64,000 nucleotides of DNA from Flavicella marina (GCF_009193215.1 NZ_VYVA01000001.1:124001-188000); one strand, 5' to 3'; numbered from the stretch's first letter, positions 48,286 to 58,899 are shown. Notes: generated by a model not told the origin, from the letters alone. Made by a program: numbers and translations.

Positions 48286-48891
48286 TTATTTAGAGTATAA
48301 CTCTACTATTAGTTGTTCTTTGATGTTCTCAGGAATTTGAATTCTTTCAGGTACTGATACGAAAGTTCCTTCTTTCTTTTCAGCATTCCAAGTCAACCAC
48401 TCGTATACGTTACTATTAGCTGCCAATGCATCTTCAATAGCTACTAATGATTTAGACTTTTCTCTTACTGCAATTACATCTCCTGGTTTCAAAGAGTAAG
48501 AAGGGATATTTACAATCTCTCCGTTCACAGTAATATGTCTGTGAGATACTAATTGACGAGCTCCTCTACGAGAATTTGACACTCCTAAACGGAATACAAC
48601 ATTATCTAAACGAGACTCACAAAGTTGTAATAATACTTCACCTGTAATTCCTTTGCTACTAGAAGCTTTGTCAAATAAGTTACTAAATTGACGCTCTAAG
48701 ATTCCATAAGAATATTTAGCTTTTTGCTTTTCTTGTAATTGCATAGCGTATTCAGATTTTTTTCCTCTACGTCTTGCATTACCATGTTGCCCTGGAGGGT
48801 AATTTCTTTTTTCAAAAGATTTATCATCTCCGAAAATTGCCTCTCCAAACTTACGAGCAATTTTAGTTTTTGGTCCTGTATATCTTGCCAT
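48286..48891 (-). CDS. rpsD: 30S ribosomal protein S4
   Basis: 201 residues. [17 protein letters not shown] opens the protein. It lacks the zinc-binding cysteines near the N-terminus that many S4 proteins have, so it is the zinc-free form. The S4 RNA-binding domain is at about 90-155 ([30 protein letters not shown]). It is a primary 16S rRNA binder and, in E. coli, the repressor of the alpha operon. The 80-base gap upstream holds a hairpin that could be an S4 target. Confidence 0.97.
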   Translation of the reverse strand: MARYTGPKTKIARKFGEAIFGDDKSFEKRNYPPGQHGNARRRGKKSEYAMQLQEKQKAKYSYGILERQFSNLFDKASSSKGITGEVLLQLCESRLDNVVFRLGVSNSRRGARQLVSHRHITVNGEIVNIPSYSLKPGDVIAVREKSKSLVAIEDALAANSNVYEWLTWNAEKKEGTFVSVPERIQIPENIKEQLIVELYSK

Positions 48892-48925
48892 TTCTATTTG
48901 TTTATGATCAGGGATTGTGAATTAA

Positions 48926-48952
48926 GGCGAACTCCTTCGACAACCTAGTTCC
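48926..48952 (-). other. Hairpin before rpsD
   Basis: On the minus strand GGAACT and AGTTCGCC can pair (GAACT/AGTTC core, 13-base loop AGGTTGTCGAAGG) within the 80-base rpsK-rpsD gap. There is no T run. It is a possible S4-binding leader by position only. Confidence 0.45.
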
Positions 48953-48971
48953 TAATCTAATTTAAAATTAA

Positions 48972-49355
48972 TTATACTCTACGTCTTTTTGGTGGACGAC
49001 AACCATTATGTGGAATTGGAGTTACATCGATGATCTCAGTAACTTCGATACCATTGTTATGCAAAGTTCTAATTGCAGACTCACGTCCGTTACCAGGTCC
49101 TTTTACATAAACTTTTACTTTTCTTAATCCTGCTTCGTGTGCAACTTTAGCACAATCTTCAGCAGCTGTTTGAGCAGCATATGGAGTGTTCTTTTTAGAA
49201 CCTCTAAAACCTTGCTTACCAGCAGACGACCAAGAAATTACATCTCCTTTTTTGTTTGTTAAAGAAATAATGATGTTGTTAAATGAAGCCGTGATGTGCG
49301 CTTCACCCACAGACTCAACAATAACCTTACGCTTTTTTGAATTTGATTTAGCCAT
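48972..49355 (-). CDS. rpsK: 30S ribosomal protein S11
   Basis: 127 residues, full length. [18 protein letters not shown] and [38 protein letters not shown] match the conserved start and tail of bacterial S11. It binds the platform of the 30S subunit near the mRNA exit. It follows rpsM after 12 bases. Confidence 0.97.
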   Translation of the reverse strand: MAKSNSKKRKVIVESVGEAHITASFNNIIISLTNKKGDVISWSSAGKQGFRGSKKNTPYAAQTAAEDCAKVAHEAGLRKVKVYVKGPGNGRESAIRTLHNNGIEVTEIIDVTPIPHNGCRPPKRRRV

Positions 49356-49367
49356 AATTTCTAGTTA

Positions 49368-49742
49368 TTATTTAGTAGCTTTCTTTTTGTTAGCTACAGT
49401 TTTTCTTTTACCTTTTCTTGTTCTAGAGTTGTTCTTAGTTCTTTGTCCTCTTAATGGAAGACCTGATCTATGACGAATTCCTCTATAACATCCGATGTCC
49501 ATTAAACGTTTGATGTTCAATTGAGTTTCTGAACGCAATTCACCTTCAATAGTGAAAGTACCTGCTTGTTCACGAATTTTCCCAATTTGCTCATCCGTCC
49601 AATCTTGAACTTTGATGCTTTCGTCTACTCCTGCGTTCGCTAAAATTTCTTTAGCTCTACTGCTACCAATTCCAAAAATGTAAGTTAAAGCAATAACTCC
49701 TCTTTTGTTTTTTGGTATGTCAATTCCTGCTATTCTTGCCAT
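49368..49742 (-). CDS. rpsM: 30S ribosomal protein S13
   Basis: 124 residues. [26 protein letters not shown] is the typical S13 start, and the basic tail has [21 protein letters not shown]. It sits in the 30S head and contacts the P-site tRNA and L5 across the subunit bridge. It follows rpmJ by three bases. Confidence 0.97.
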   Translation of the reverse strand: MARIAGIDIPKNKRGVIALTYIFGIGSSRAKEILANAGVDESIKVQDWTDEQIGKIREQAGTFTIEGELRSETQLNIKRLMDIGCYRGIRHRSGLPLRGQRTKNNSRTRKGKRKTVANKKKATK

Positions 49743-49745
49743 AAC

Positions 49746-49862
49746 TTACCCTTGTCTTTGTTTGAATCTAGGATTCTTTTTGTTGATTACATATAATCTG
49801 CCTTTTCTACGCACAATCTTGCACTCGGCACTTCTCTTTTTTATTGATGCTCTTACTTTCAT
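49746..49862 (-). CDS. rpmJ: 50S ribosomal protein L36
   Basis: A short 38-residue gene. It starts [19 protein letters not shown] and ends in PRFKQRQG. Of the four zinc ligands of the classic L36 (CxxC...C...H) only Cys14 remains, so this is the zinc-free type. It lies between infA (11 bases) and rpsM (three bases), the usual place. Confidence comes from the sequence pattern and the position. Confidence 0.95.
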   Translation of the reverse strand: MKVRASIKKRSAECKIVRRKGRLYVINKKNPRFKQRQG

Positions 49863-49873
49863 CGTATAATGTT

Positions 49874-50089
49874 TTAGTATCTATAAGTAATTCGAGCCTT
49901 AGTTAAATCATAAGGACTCATTTCTAACTTCACTTTATCGCCTGGTAACAATTTGATATAATGCATACGCATTTTACCAGATATATGAGCGGTTACGATA
50001 TGACCATTCTCAAGTTCTACTCTAAACATTGCATTAGACAATGCTTCAGTAATTGTTCCGTCTTGTTGTATTGCAGCTTGTTTAGCCAT
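49874..50089 (-). CDS. infA: Translation initiation factor IF-1
   Basis: 71 residues, one OB fold: [61 protein letters not shown] covers the whole conserved core. It blocks the ribosomal A site during initiation. It begins one base after the secY stop codon and precedes rpmJ. No map or adk gene lies between secY and infA, unlike in many bacteria. Confidence 0.97.
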   Translation of the reverse strand: MAKQAAIQQDGTITEALSNAMFRVELENGHIVTAHISGKMRMHYIKLLPGDKVKLEMSPYDLTKARITYRY

Positions 50090-50090
50090 A

Positions 50091-51434
50091 TTACAAAGAT
50101 GATTTTCTTTTATTTCCTACTTTCATCAAACCGTCATAATGACTGTTCAATAAGTAAGAGTTAATTTGTTGAATTGTATCAATAGCAACACCCACCATAA
50201 TAATTAATGAGGTACCTCCATAAAATAATGCCCAATTTTGTTGAATACCAAACTGAACCGCAATTGCCGGAAGAATTGCTAATAATGCTAAAAATAATGA
50301 TCCTGGAAATGTAATTCTAGATAAGATTGAATCCAATCTTTCTGCAGTTTCATGTCCTGGTCTTATTCCTGGAATAAACCCTCCACTTCTTTTCAAATCG
50401 TCAGCCATTTTATTTGTAGGGATTGTAATCGCAGTATAAAAATAACTGAAGATAATAATCAACACTGCAAACAAAACGTTATAACCTAAACCATTCATGT
50501 CTGCAAAACTAGCTGCAGTAGCTTGAAAAGATCCTTCCACTTTTTGAGCTAATGCTCCTGGAATAAACATAATTGCTTGCGCAAATATGATAGGCATAAC
50601 ACCTGCTGAATTCAATTTTAATGGAATGTATTGTCTTGTTCCTTCTACTTCTTTGATATCTCCAACTACAGATCTTCTAGCATATTGAACTGCAATTCTA
50701 CGAACGGCAGTAACTAATAATACTGAAGCTAGGATAACTAAGAACCAAACAACAATTTCTAACAATATCATCATTACTCCTCCTGCTCCACCATTAGCCG
50801 TTTTCGAAGCTAATTCCTGAGCAAATGAAGAAGGGAAACGAGCAATAATACCAATCATAATTAATAACGAAATACCGTTACCAATTCCTTTATCAGTAAT
50901 TCTTTCTCCTAACCACATCGCAAACACAGTACCTGCCATCAATAAAATCATAGACGAGAACCAGAAAAACCCAGTACCAACTACTGCATCCGATACGAAA
51001 GCAGATTGAGGCAAAATAGATGCCATATTAGTAATATAGGCTGGTCCTTGAACTAAAGTAATACCAATAGTCAACCAACGTGTAATTTGTGTAGTCTTTT
51101 TTCTTCCACTTTCTCCATCCTTTTGAAGCTTTTGTAAATAAGGAACCGCGATTCCCATTAACTGAACTACAATAGAAGCAGAAATATATGGCATAATTCC
51201 AAGAGCCATAATAGATGCTCTTGAAAACGCCCCTCCTGTAAATGCATTTAATAAACCTAACAAACCACCGTCGGCTTGATTTTCTAAAGCAGTTAACTGA
51301 GTTGGATCAATTCCAGGTAATGGAATTTGAGCCATAAAACGGTAAACCGCCATTAAACCAAGTGTTAAAAGAATCTTATTTCTAAGTTCTTCAATTTTCC
51401 AAATGTTCTGTAAGGTTTCTATAAAATTTTTCAT
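50091..51434 (-). CDS. secY: Protein translocase subunit SecY
   Basis: 447 residues with ten predicted membrane helices. [24 protein letters not shown] opens it. The plug and pore region has [12 protein letters not shown], and the cytoplasmic C5 loop has [27 protein letters not shown]. It forms the pore of the Sec translocon with SecE and SecG. It lies 14 bases after rplO. Confidence 0.97.
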   Translation of the reverse strand: MKNFIETLQNIWKIEELRNKILLTLGLMAVYRFMAQIPLPGIDPTQLTALENQADGGLLGLLNAFTGGAFSRASIMALGIMPYISASIVVQLMGIAVPYLQKLQKDGESGRKKTTQITRWLTIGITLVQGPAYITNMASILPQSAFVSDAVVGTGFFWFSSMILLMAGTVFAMWLGERITDKGIGNGISLLIMIGIIARFPSSFAQELASKTANGGAGGVMMILLEIVVWFLVILASVLLVTAVRRIAVQYARRSVVGDIKEVEGTRQYIPLKLNSAGVMPIIFAQAIMFIPGALAQKVEGSFQATAASFADMNGLGYNVLFAVLIIIFSYFYTAITIPTNKMADDLKRSGGFIPGIRPGHETAERLDSILSRITFPGSLFLALLAILPAIAVQFGIQQNWALFYGGTSLIIMVGVAIDTIQQINSYLLNSHYDGLMKVGNKRKSSL

Positions 51435-51448
51435 TTACTTAAATCTTC

Positions 51449-51898
51449 TTATAAAGTTACTGCTGATCCTCCTGCTGCCTCAATTGCCGCTTTGGCAGAT
51501 GCAGTAAATTTATGTGCAGTAATATTCAACTTTGCTTTTAACTCACCACGACCTAATATTTTCACTAAGTCATTTTTATGAGCCAAACGAGCATCAATTA
51601 AAGCATTCAAATCAACAGTTTCGTTAATTTTTCCAGCTTCAAAAAACTCTTGCAATTTATCAAGGTTGATCCCTTGATATTCTTTACGGTTAATGTTTGT
51701 AAAACCAAACTTAGGAACACGTCTTTGCAAAGGCATTTGACCTCCTTCGAATCCAATCTTTCTTGAATATCCAGAACGTGACTTTGCACCTTTATGTCCT
51801 CTAGCAGCAGTTCCACCTTTACCAGAACCTTCTCCTCTTGCTATTCTTTTACCTTTCTTTACAGATCCCTCTGCAGGTTGTAAGTTACTTAAACTCAT
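51449..51898 (-). CDS. rplO: 50S ribosomal protein L15
   Basis: 149 residues. MSLSNLQPAEGSVKKGKRIARGEGSGKGGTAARGHKG is the usual Gly/Lys-rich N-terminal extension that threads into 23S rRNA, and the globular part follows from about residue 65. It lies 13 bases after rpmD. Confidence 0.97.
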   Translation of the reverse strand: MSLSNLQPAEGSVKKGKRIARGEGSGKGGTAARGHKGAKSRSGYSRKIGFEGGQMPLQRRVPKFGFTNINRKEYQGINLDKLQEFFEAGKINETVDLNALIDARLAHKNDLVKILGRGELKAKLNITAHKFTASAKAAIEAAGGSAVTL

Positions 51899-51911
51899 TA
51901 CTCGAATATGT

Positions 51912-52094
51912 TTATTTAATTTCTTCTACAGAAACTAAGTGATTAACTTTTTTTACCATTCCAAGTATTGTCGCTGAAGCTTCATGTTCTACTACTTGGT
52001 TTAACTTACGCAAACCTAATGCAACAAGAGTTTTCTTTTGAGAACCTTCTCTTCTGATTTGGCTTTTTACTTGTGTAATCTTAATTTTTCCCAT
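51912..52094 (-). CDS. rpmD: 50S ribosomal protein L30
   Basis: 60 residues, full length. KIKITQVKSQIRREGSQKKTLVALGLRKLNQVVEHEAS is characteristic of L30. It lies between rpsE (11 bases) and rplO. Confidence 0.96.
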   Translation of the reverse strand: MGKIKITQVKSQIRREGSQKKTLVALGLRKLNQVVEHEASATILGMVKKVNHLVSVEEIK

Positions 52095-52105
52095 CGTACT
52101 TCAAT

Positions 52106-52630
52106 TTAACCGTTAAAAACTTTATCCAAAGAAATACCTCTTTGCTTCGCGATCGTATGAGCACTACGCAATTGTAATAAAGCATCAAAAGTTGCTTTTA
52201 CCACATTATGTGAGTTAGATGATCCTTGAGATTTTGATAATACGTCATGTACTCCAACTGAATCCAATACCGCACGTACAGCACCACCGGCAATAACCCC
52301 GGTACCATGTGAAGCTGGCTTCAAGAATACTCTTGCTCCACCAAATTTACCTTTTTGTTCATGAGGTAAAGTAGCGTTAATAATAGGAATTCTTACCAAG
52401 TTTTTCTTAGCGTCTTCGATTGCCTTTGCAATTGCAGAAGCAACATCCTTAGATTTCCCTAAACCGTGTCCTACAACTCCGTTTCCATCTCCTACAACAA
52501 CAATTGCAGAAAATCCGAAAGCACGTCCACCTTTTGTAACTTTAGTTACCCTGTTCACACCTACTAAGTGATCAACTAGCTCTAAACCACTAGGCTTAAC
52601 TCTTTCTACGTTTTTATATTTTTGATACAT
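52106..52630 (-). CDS. rpsE: 30S ribosomal protein S5
   Basis: 174 residues. The double-stranded RNA-binding-like N-terminal domain has [46 protein letters not shown], and the C-terminal domain [38 protein letters not shown]. It acts in decoding accuracy and mRNA unwinding on the 30S body. Confidence 0.97.
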   Translation of the reverse strand: MYQKYKNVERVKPSGLELVDHLVGVNRVTKVTKGGRAFGFSAIVVVGDGNGVVGHGLGKSKDVASAIAKAIEDAKKNLVRIPIINATLPHEQKGKFGGARVFLKPASHGTGVIAGGAVRAVLDSVGVHDVLSKSQGSSNSHNVVKATFDALLQLRSAHTIAKQRGISLDKVFNG

Positions 52631-52640
52631 ACTTTAATTC

Positions 52641-52994
52641 TTAAAATTTTAAACCAGCTTCTCTAGCTGCTTCAGCTAATGCTTTAACTCTACCGTGGTA
52701 CAAGTATCCGTTTCTATCAAAAGAAACAGTTTCTATCTTCGCAGCAATTGCTTTTTCTGCAATTGACTTTCCTACTGTAGAAGCTATTTCAGATTTAGAT
52801 CCTTTAGCGTCAACTCCTTTATCTCTAGATGATACTGAAACAATCGTGTTTCCAGTTACATCATCAACCAATTGAGCATAGATTTCTTTGTTACTTCTAT
52901 ACACAGATAATCTTGGTTTCTGCGCAGTTCCAGAAATAACTTTTCTAATTCTAGACTTAATTCTTTGTCTTCTTTCAAGCTTTGATAATGCCAT
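52641..52994 (-). CDS. rplR: 50S ribosomal protein L18
   Basis: 117 residues: [37 protein letters not shown] and the C-terminal [26 protein letters not shown]. It binds 5S rRNA in the central protuberance, together with L5, which is encoded a few genes upstream. Confidence 0.97.
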   Translation of the reverse strand: MALSKLERRQRIKSRIRKVISGTAQKPRLSVYRSNKEIYAQLVDDVTGNTIVSVSSRDKGVDAKGSKSEIASTVGKSIAEKAIAAKIETVSFDRNGYLYHGRVKALAEAAREAGLKF

Positions 52995-53005
52995 AATGCT
53001 ATATA

Positions 53006-53551
53006 TTATGCAGATTTACCTGCTTTTCTTCTTAATTCTTCACCTACGAACTTAACTCCTTTTCCTTTGTATGGTTCAGGTTTTCTGAATCCACGAATCT
53101 TAGCAGCAATTTGACCTACTAATTGTTTATCGAATGAAGTTAATTTTACGATCGGATTTTTTCCTTTTTCTGATACTGTCTCAACTTTCACCTCTGGAGC
53201 GATGTCGATTACAATATTATGAGAAAATCCTAAAGCTAAATCTAGCTTTTGACCTTGGTTAGAAGCTCTGTATCCAACACCTACTAATTCTAATTCTTTA
53301 GTAAATCCTTTTGATACACCTTCAACCATATTGCTAATAAGTGCTCGGTACAAACCATGACTTGCTTTATCAGATTTACTTTCTGATGGTCTTTCAAGTA
53401 CGATTACACCTTCCTCTTCTTTTACTGTGATACCTCCGTTTATTTCTTGAGACAACTCACCTAATTTACCTTTTACAGTAACCAAGTTATCTTTGATAGT
53501 AACGGTCACACCTTCTGCGATTGCTATTGGGCTTTTTCCTATTCTTGACAT
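53006..53551 (-). CDS. rplF: 50S ribosomal protein L6
   Basis: 181 residues with two similar L6 domains. It starts [18 protein letters not shown]. The second domain carries the family signature [38 protein letters not shown]. It lies near the factor-binding site of the 50S subunit. Confidence 0.97.
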   Translation of the reverse strand: MSRIGKSPIAIAEGVTVTIKDNLVTVKGKLGELSQEINGGITVKEEEGVIVLERPSESKSDKASHGLYRALISNMVEGVSKGFTKELELVGVGYRASNQGQKLDLALGFSHNIVIDIAPEVKVETVSEKGKNPIVKLTSFDKQLVGQIAAKIRGFRKPEPYKGKGVKFVGEELRRKAGKSA

Positions 53552-53563
53552 AATACTATCTTT

Positions 53564-53962
53564 TTAATAAACGTAACATAAAACCTCTCCTCCAACATTC
53601 TCTTGACGTGCCTTCTTGTTAGTCATCACACCTTTAGACGTTGAAACGATTGCAATCCCTAAACCATTCAATACGCGAGGCATCTCAGATGCATTCACAT
53701 ATTTTCTAAGTCCTGGCGTACTAATACGTTCTAATTTCTTAATTACTGACTCTTTAGAATCAGCATCATACTTTAAGGCAATTTTAATAGTCCCTTGAAC
53801 AGTAGTGTCCTCGAACTTGTAGCTTAAAATGTAACCTTGCTCGAACAAAATTTTTGTGATATTCTTCTTCAAGTTTGAAGCAGGAATTTCCACAACTCTG
53901 TGTCCGGTTGCAGCAGCATTTCTTATCCTAGTAAGATAATCTGCAATTGGATCTGTGTACAT
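53564..53962 (-). CDS. rpsH: 30S ribosomal protein S8
   Basis: 132 residues from the ATG at 53962 ([16 protein letters not shown], the family's usual start). The frame is open for 15 codons upstream but that part overlaps a leader hairpin. The C-terminal signature is [34 protein letters not shown]8 binds helix 21 of 16S rRNA and represses the spc operon in E. coli. Here it is the first gene behind an internal terminator and promoter, so it heads its own transcript unit. Confidence 0.97.
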   Translation of the reverse strand: MYTDPIADYLTRIRNAAATGHRVVEIPASNLKKNITKILFEQGYILSYKFEDTTVQGTIKIALKYDADSKESVIKKLERISTPGLRKYVNASEMPRVLNGLGIAIVSTSKGVMTNKKARQENVGGEVLCYVY

Positions 53963-53982
53963 ATATACTAATTTGCGGTAGC

Positions 53983-54011
53983 GGTTTTTCGTCTCACTCT
54001 GAGACAAAACC
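53983..54011 (-). other. Hairpin just before rpsH (possible S8 leader element)
   Basis: On the minus strand GGTTTT-GTCTC-AGAGT-GAGAC-GA-AAAACC forms an 11-bp stem with a 2-base bulge, ending 20 bases before the rpsH start. A second stem (CTGTTAT/GTAACAG) lies farther upstream in the same leader. No T run follows. Confidence 0.6.
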
Positions 54012-54106
54012 TGAAACCAATTTATATTCTATTTTCTCAATGAATTCAAGCCTTTAGAGCTAAAAACTCATCATTTTCCTGTTACCTAGATACAGATAAC
54101 AGCGTG

Positions 54107-54114
54107 CAAAGATA
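54107..54114 (-). promoter_or_regulatory. Putative -7 box for the rpsH-led transcript
   Basis: TATCTTTG on the minus strand, behind the terminator after rpsN. Predicted leader about 138 bases. No TTG at the expected distance. Confidence 0.55.
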
Positions 54115-54159
54115 CTAAAATATGTATAATATCTTCTAAAAATCGAAATTTTATATCGA

Positions 54160-54193
54160 CAAAAAACTCTATTCCAAAAGAAATAGAGTTTTT
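54160..54193 (-). terminator. Internal terminator between rpsN and rpsH
   Basis: AAAAACTCTATT and AATAGAGTTTTT form a perfect 12-bp stem with an 8-base loop and a T run on the minus strand, 20 bases past the rpsN stop. It interrupts the spc-type operon. Confidence 0.88.
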
Positions 54194-54212
54194 ATATGTA
54201 ATTAACTGGTGT

Positions 54213-54482
54213 TTACCAGCTAGCTTTTCTTACACCTGGTATCAAACCTTGGTTTGCCATTTCACGGAATGTCACACGAGAAATTCCGAATTGACGCATA
54301 TAACCTTTAGGTCTTCCTGTTAATTTACAACGATTGTGTAAACGAATAGGAGATGCATTTTTTGGTAACTTTTGTAACGCTTCATAATCACCAGCTTCTT
54401 TCAAAGCCTTTCTTTTTTCAGCATACTTAGCTACAACTTTTGCTCTTTTCACCTCACGGGCTTTCATTGATTCTTTAGCCAT
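54213..54482 (-). CDS. rpsN: 30S ribosomal protein S14 (zinc-free, long form)
   Basis: 89 residues. [31 protein letters not shown] and [40 protein letters not shown] identify S14. The CxxC pairs of the short zinc form are absent. It belongs to the 30S head. It is the last gene before the internal terminator, in contrast to E. coli where rpsH follows directly. Confidence 0.97.
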   Translation of the reverse strand: MAKESMKAREVKRAKVVAKYAEKRKALKEAGDYEALQKLPKNASPIRLHNRCKLTGRPKGYMRQFGISRVTFREMANQGLIPGVRKASW

Positions 54483-54485
54483 ATC

Positions 54486-55037
54486 TTAGTTCTTTTTAAA
54501 TGGTAACCCTAGTTCTGTTAATAATGATTTAGCTTCTTTATCAGTTGGAGCAGTAGTTACAAATGTAATATCCATTCCACCGATTTTATTCACTTTATCA
54601 ATATTGATCTCAGGGAAAATGATTTGCTCAGTAACTCCTAATGTGTAGTTACCACGTCCATCAAATCCGTTAGCTTTAATTCCATTAAAGTCTCTTACAC
54701 GAGGTAAAGAAGCTGTAATCAATCTATCTAAGAACTCATACATTTTCGTCCCTCTCAAAGTTACTTTAACACCAATTGGCATTCCTTTACGTAATTTAAA
54801 AGTTGCGATATCTTTCTTAGATAAAGTTACTACAGGTTTCTGACCAGTAATCGTAGCTAATTCTTCAACAGCATAATCGATTAATTTTTTGTCAGCAATT
54901 GCAGCACCTACACCTTTACTTACAACGATTTTCTCTAATTTTGGTACTTGCATTACGTTACTGTATCCGAACTCTTCAGTAAGAGCAGATACGATTCTTG
55001 TCCCGTAATCTTCTTTTAGTCTTGGTATATAGCTCAT
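54486..55037 (-). CDS. rplE: 50S ribosomal protein L5
   Basis: 183 residues from the ATG at 55037 ([12 protein letters not shown]). An in-frame ATG 16 codons earlier overlaps rplX and is rejected. The family block is GLPFKKN at the end, with [49 protein letters not shown] in the middle. It binds 5S rRNA and the P-site tRNA. Confidence 0.97.
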   Translation of the reverse strand: MSYIPRLKEDYGTRIVSALTEEFGYSNVMQVPKLEKIVVSKGVGAAIADKKLIDYAVEELATITGQKPVVTLSKKDIATFKLRKGMPIGVKVTLRGTKMYEFLDRLITASLPRVRDFNGIKANGFDGRGNYTLGVTEQIIFPEINIDKVNKIGGMDITFVTTAPTDKEAKSLLTELGLPFKKN

Positions 55038-55038
55038 A

Positions 55039-55347
55039 TTAAATAGCTTTATCTGATTTTTTAGAAAAACGTACTTTCTTTCCATCCTCTAATCTATAAC
55101 CAACTTTCGTTACGTTACCGTCTTCTAACAACGCTAGATTAGAAACATCTAAAGAAGCTTCTTTCTTCACAATTCCACCTTGAGGATTTTGAGCGCTAGG
55201 TTTAGTATGCTTAGATACTAAATTTACACCCTCTACGATTGCTCTGTTTTTCTCAGCGAAAACACGAGTAATTTTTCCTTCTTTTCCTTTTTGATCACCA
55301 GCAATAACTCTTACGTTATCTCCTGTTTTTAATTTTAGCTTCGCCAT
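55039..55347 (-). CDS. rplX: 50S ribosomal protein L24
   Basis: 102 residues. The KOW motif is [22 protein letters not shown], followed by [23 protein letters not shown]. It starts 50S assembly by binding the 5' part of 23S rRNA. It is one base from rplE and 11 bases after rplN. Confidence 0.97.
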   Translation of the reverse strand: MAKLKLKTGDNVRVIAGDQKGKEGKITRVFAEKNRAIVEGVNLVSKHTKPSAQNPQGGIVKKEASLDVSNLALLEDGNVTKVGYRLEDGKKVRFSKKSDKAI

Positions 55348-55358
55348 TTTTTATAATT

Positions 55359-55727
55359 TTAAAGCACTTCAGGTGCTAATGATACAATTTTCATGAATTG
55401 TTTATCACGAAGTTCTCTAGCTACAGGTCCGAATACACGAGTACCTGTCATCTCTTCAGATGCGTTTAACAATACACATGCATTGTCATCAAATCTGATA
55501 TAAGATCCGTCTTTACGTCTGATCTCTTTTGTAGTTCTTACAACAACTGCTCTATGAACTTGTCCTTTCTTTGCAGATCCGTTAGGAGTTGCGCTTTTCA
55601 CAGAAACAACAATTTTGTCTCCGATTGAAGCATAACGCTTTTTAGTACCTCCCAAAACTCTAATTACTAAAACTTCTTTAGCTCCAGTATTATCTGCTAC
55701 TTTTAATCTTGATTCTGTCTGTAACAT
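55359..55727 (-). CDS. rplN: 50S ribosomal protein L14
   Basis: 122 residues: [39 protein letters not shown] and [28 protein letters not shown], covering the whole L14 fold. It forms part of the subunit interface. It starts one base after rpsQ. Confidence 0.97.
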   Translation of the reverse strand: MLQTESRLKVADNTGAKEVLVIRVLGGTKKRYASIGDKIVVSVKSATPNGSAKKGQVHRAVVVRTTKEIRRKDGSYIRFDDNACVLLNASEEMTGTRVFGPVARELRDKQFMKIVSLAPEVL

Positions 55728-55728
55728 A

Positions 55729-55986
55729 TTATTTAGCTCTTTCTAGGATTTCTACTAATCTCCAACGTTTAGATTTACTTAAAGGTCTAGTTTCCATAAT
55801 CTTTACAGTATCTCCAATATTGCAGTCGTTTAATTCATCATGTGCAACATACTTTTTCGTTTTCAAAACGAATTTACCGTACATTGGGTGCTTTACTTTC
55901 TTTACCTCAGCAACTACGATAGATTTCTCCATTTTGTTACTTGATACAACACCAATTCTTTCTTTTCTAAGATTTCTTTTTTCCAT
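55729..55986 (-). CDS. rpsQ: 30S ribosomal protein S17
   Basis: 85 residues: [45 protein letters not shown] and [23 protein letters not shown]. It is an OB-fold primary binder of 16S rRNA, between rpmC (12 bases) and rplN. Confidence 0.97.
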   Translation of the reverse strand: MEKRNLRKERIGVVSSNKMEKSIVVAEVKKVKHPMYGKFVLKTKKYVAHDELNDCNIGDTVKIMETRPLSKSKRWRLVEILERAK

Positions 55987-55998
55987 CTTTTCTAGTAT

Positions 55999-56187
55999 TT
56001 ACTGAGCTCTATTAGTTAATTCAGTAGCGATTCTTGCAACTGTTTTTCTAATAACTTTCAACTGCAATGGATTTTCCAAAGGAGAAATCGCATGTGCCAT
56101 TTTTAGATCAGTATAGTTTTTTTTGAATCCTGCTAGTTTTTCTTGTAACTCAGCTACTGATAATTCTTTAATTTCTGATTGTTTCAT
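55999..56187 (-). CDS. rpmC: 50S ribosomal protein L29
   Basis: 62 residues, a two-helix protein: MKQSEIKELSVAELQEKLAGFKKNYTDLKMAHAISPLENPLQLKVIRKTVARIATELTNR. It sits by the tunnel exit next to L23. It follows rplP by 12 bases. Confidence 0.96.
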   Translation of the reverse strand: MKQSEIKELSVAELQEKLAGFKKNYTDLKMAHAISPLENPLQLKVIRKTVARIATELTNRAQ

Positions 56188-56199
56188 GTCTCTTAGATA

Positions 56200-56628
56200 T
56201 TAAGCGTTATCATAATCTCTAGCTACAACAAACTTCGTTTGAACTGGAAGTTTTTGCGCTGCTAAACGTAATGCTTCTTTTGCAACTTCAAAAGGAACTC
56301 CTCCTACTTCAAATAAGATTCTTCCTGGTTTTACTACTGCTACGAAATATTCTGGAGATCCCTTACCTTTACCCATACGTACTTCTAATGGCTTCTTAGT
56401 AATAGGCTTGTCTGGAAAAATTTTAATCCATAATTGCCCCTCTCTTTTCATATAACGTGTTGCCGCAATACGAGCTGCTTCAATTTGGCGAGAAGTAAGT
56501 AAGTCTTGATCCAAAGATTTGATTCCAAACATTCCATTAGAAAGTTGGTTTCCTCTTTGAGAATTCCCTTTCATATTACCTTTCGCTTTCTGTACCTTAC
56601 GGTATTTTACTCTTTTTGGCTGTAACAT
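56200..56628 (-). CDS. rplP: 50S ribosomal protein L16
   Basis: 142 residues: [60 protein letters not shown] and [27 protein letters not shown]. It supports the A-site tRNA near the peptidyl transferase centre. Confidence 0.97.
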   Translation of the reverse strand: MLQPKRVKYRKVQKAKGNMKGNSQRGNQLSNGMFGIKSLDQDLLTSRQIEAARIAATRYMKREGQLWIKIFPDKPITKKPLEVRMGKGKGSPEYFVAVVKPGRILFEVGGVPFEVAKEALRLAAQKLPVQTKFVVARDYDNA

Positions 56629-56638
56629 TTCTTAAGTT

Positions 56639-57355
56639 TTATTTTCTTTTACGAGGTTGTTGTTTCTTTGAATTACCACCTTTACCACCTTGTTTTTTCT
56701 CTAAACCTACTAGTGGAGATAATTCTCTTTTACCATAAACTTCACCTTTCATAATCCACACTTTTACACCTAATCTTCCATAAGTGGTGTGTGCTTCTAC
56801 AAGTGCATAATCAATATCTGCTCTAAAAGTAGAAAGAGGAATTCTACCTTCTTTAAAGTGCTCAGAACGTGCCATCTCTGCACCATTTAAACGACCAGAA
56901 ATCTCAACTTTGATTCCTTCAGCGTTCATTCTGATAGCAGCTGCAATAGCCATTTTGATTGCTCTTTTGTAAGAGATTCTATTTTCGATTTGACGTGCAA
57001 CACTAGCAGCAACTAAAGTAGCATCTAATTCTGGACGTTTGATTTCGAAAATATTGATTTGAACTTCGTTCCCTGTGATTTTCTTAAGCTCTTCTTTTAA
57101 CTTGTCTACCTCTGTTCCACCTTTTCCGATAATAATACCAGGTCTAGCAGTAGTGATAGTAACGGTTACAAGTTTAAGTGTACGCTCAATAATAACTCTT
57201 GAAACACTTGCTTTAAATAATCTAGCACGAACGTACTTTCTTATTTTATCGTCTTCAGCTAATTTATCGCCGTAGTCATTTCCACCATACCAGTTAGATT
57301 CCCATCCTCTGATAATTCCTAAACGATTTCCAATTGGATTTGTTTTTTGTCCCAT
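56639..57355 (-). CDS. rpsC: 30S ribosomal protein S3
   Basis: 238 residues. [24 protein letters not shown] opens it. The KH domain has [25 protein letters not shown]. The C-terminal domain has [30 protein letters not shown], and a basic [12 protein letters not shown] tail ends it. It lines the mRNA entry tunnel and helps unwind mRNA. Confidence 0.97.
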   Translation of the reverse strand: MGQKTNPIGNRLGIIRGWESNWYGGNDYGDKLAEDDKIRKYVRARLFKASVSRVIIERTLKLVTVTITTARPGIIIGKGGTEVDKLKEELKKITGNEVQINIFEIKRPELDATLVAASVARQIENRISYKRAIKMAIAAAIRMNAEGIKVEISGRLNGAEMARSEHFKEGRIPLSTFRADIDYALVEAHTTYGRLGVKVWIMKGEVYGKRELSPLVGLEKKQGGKGGNSKKQQPRKRK

Positions 57356-57367
57356 TTCTACTTACGA

Positions 57368-57775
57368 TTAATTAGTTGCATTATTCTTACTTCCCAACAC
57401 GATAGTCACATGATTAGAACGTTTTCTAATTCTATGTGCACGACCTTGAGGTGCTGGTCTTAGTCTTTTTAACATTCCTGCGCTATCAACTGTGATTTCT
57501 TTTACGAACAATCCAGCTTCTTCAATGCTTGCATCTTCATTCTTCGCTTGCCAGTTAGCAATTGCAGAAAGTAACAATTTTTCAACATTGATTGATGCTT
57601 CTTTTGAACTAAATTTCAAGATTTGTAAAGCTTTCTCAACTTCTAAACCTCTAACTAGATCAACCACCAAACGCATTTTTCTTGGTGATGTAGGACAGTT
57701 AGTCAACTTTGCAAAAGCGATTGATTTATTCGCTTCTTTACGTTGGTCTGCCATATTTTTCTTACGAACTCCCAT
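57368..57775 (-). CDS. rplV: 50S ribosomal protein L22
   Basis: 135 residues. MGVRKKN is kept as the start because Bacteroidetes L22 proteins have such an opening before the conserved [26 protein letters not shown]. The C-terminal loop [24 protein letters not shown] reaches into the peptide tunnel and is where macrolide-resistance changes occur in other species. Confidence 0.96.
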   Translation of the reverse strand: MGVRKKNMADQRKEANKSIAFAKLTNCPTSPRKMRLVVDLVRGLEVEKALQILKFSSKEASINVEKLLLSAIANWQAKNEDASIEEAGLFVKEITVDSAGMLKRLRPAPQGRAHRIRKRSNHVTIVLGSKNNATN

Positions 57776-57780
57776 ACCTA

Positions 57781-58062
57781 CTATTTTTTACCTTTGTTTT
57801 TCTTATCTGCACCGTGACCTCTAAATGTACGAGTTGGTGAGAATTCTCCTAATTTGTGACCTACCATATTTTCAGTAACATATACTGGTACAAATGATCT
57901 ACCATTATGTACAGCAATTGTTTGTCCTACGAAATCTGGAGTAATCATAGTGGCTCTAGACCATGTTTTGATTACTGATTTACTATCTGCCTCAACATTA
58001 GCTAAAACTTTTTTCTCAAGTTTGTGAAATACGTAAGGTCCTTTTTTTAATGAACGTGCCAT
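57781..58062 (-). CDS. rpsS: 30S ribosomal protein S19
   Basis: 93 residues: [70 protein letters not shown]. It is located in the 30S head beside S13. It lies between rplB (six bases) and rplV (five bases). Confidence 0.97.
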   Translation of the reverse strand: MARSLKKGPYVFHKLEKKVLANVEADSKSVIKTWSRATMITPDFVGQTIAVHNGRSFVPVYVTENMVGHKLGEFSPTRTFRGHGADKKNKGKK

Positions 58063-58068
58063 ATCTTA

Positions 58069-58890
58069 TTATTTTTTTCTACGTTCTATAATATACTTAT
58101 TACTCGCTTTGGTCTTAGACCTAGTCTTATATCCTTTTGCTGGGATACCATTCTTAGATCTAGGATGTCCTCCTGAAGATTTACCTTCACCACCACCCAT
58201 TGGATGATCAACCGGGTTCATTACAACTGGTCTTGTTCTAGGTCTTCTTCCTAACCATCTTGATCTACCTGCTTTACCAGATACTAACAATTGATGATCT
58301 GAGTTCGATACTACTCCAATAGTTGCAATACAAGTAGCCAAGATCAATCTTGTTTCACCTGAAGGCATCTTTACAGTAACATACTTTCCATCTTTTGCCA
58401 TTAATTGAGCGAAAGAACCTGCACTACGAGCCATAACAGCACCTTGTCCTGGTCTTAATTCGATACAGCAAATAGTAGTTCCTAAAGGCATTTCAGACAA
58501 AGGCATAGCATTACCAACTTCAGGAGCTATATTAGAACCTGATTCAATTTTTTGTCCTACTTGTAATCCACCTTGAGCAATTACATATCTTTTTTCACCA
58601 TCAGCATACTGAACCAAAGCAATAAATGCTGTACGATTCGGATCATACTGAATAGATAATACTTCTGCAGCACCTGCTTTATCTCTTTTGAAATCGATAA
58701 TACGGTACTTCTTCTTGTGTCCACCTCCCATGAATTTCATGGTCATACGTCCACTATTGTTTCGACCTCCAGATCTTTTATTCGGAACAAGTAAACTTTT
58801 TTCCGGCTTATCAGTAGTTATGGCGTCGAACCCATTGACTACTCTAAAACGCTGACCTGGTGTAATTGGTTTTAATTTTCTAACTGACAT
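58069..58890 (-). CDS. rplB: 50S ribosomal protein L2
   Basis: 273 residues: [43 protein letters not shown] and the C-terminal [23 protein letters not shown]-type block (here [16 protein letters not shown]), which contains the conserved His near the peptidyl transferase centre. It is essential for subunit joining. Confidence 0.97.
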   Translation of the reverse strand: MSVRKLKPITPGQRFRVVNGFDAITTDKPEKSLLVPNKRSGGRNNSGRMTMKFMGGGHKKKYRIIDFKRDKAGAAEVLSIQYDPNRTAFIALVQYADGEKRYVIAQGGLQVGQKIESGSNIAPEVGNAMPLSEMPLGTTICCIELRPGQGAVMARSAGSFAQLMAKDGKYVTVKMPSGETRLILATCIATIGVVSNSDHQLLVSGKAGRSRWLGRRPRTRPVVMNPVDHPMGGGEGKSSGGHPRSKNGIPAKGYKTRSKTKASNKYIIERRKK

Positions 58891-58899
58891 CTCTAGTTA

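Noticed and set aside
53963-54007. N-terminal extension of S8
   Set aside because: S8 proteins begin at [10 protein letters not shown]. The extra codons lie in the leader hairpin and in-frame openness is chance.
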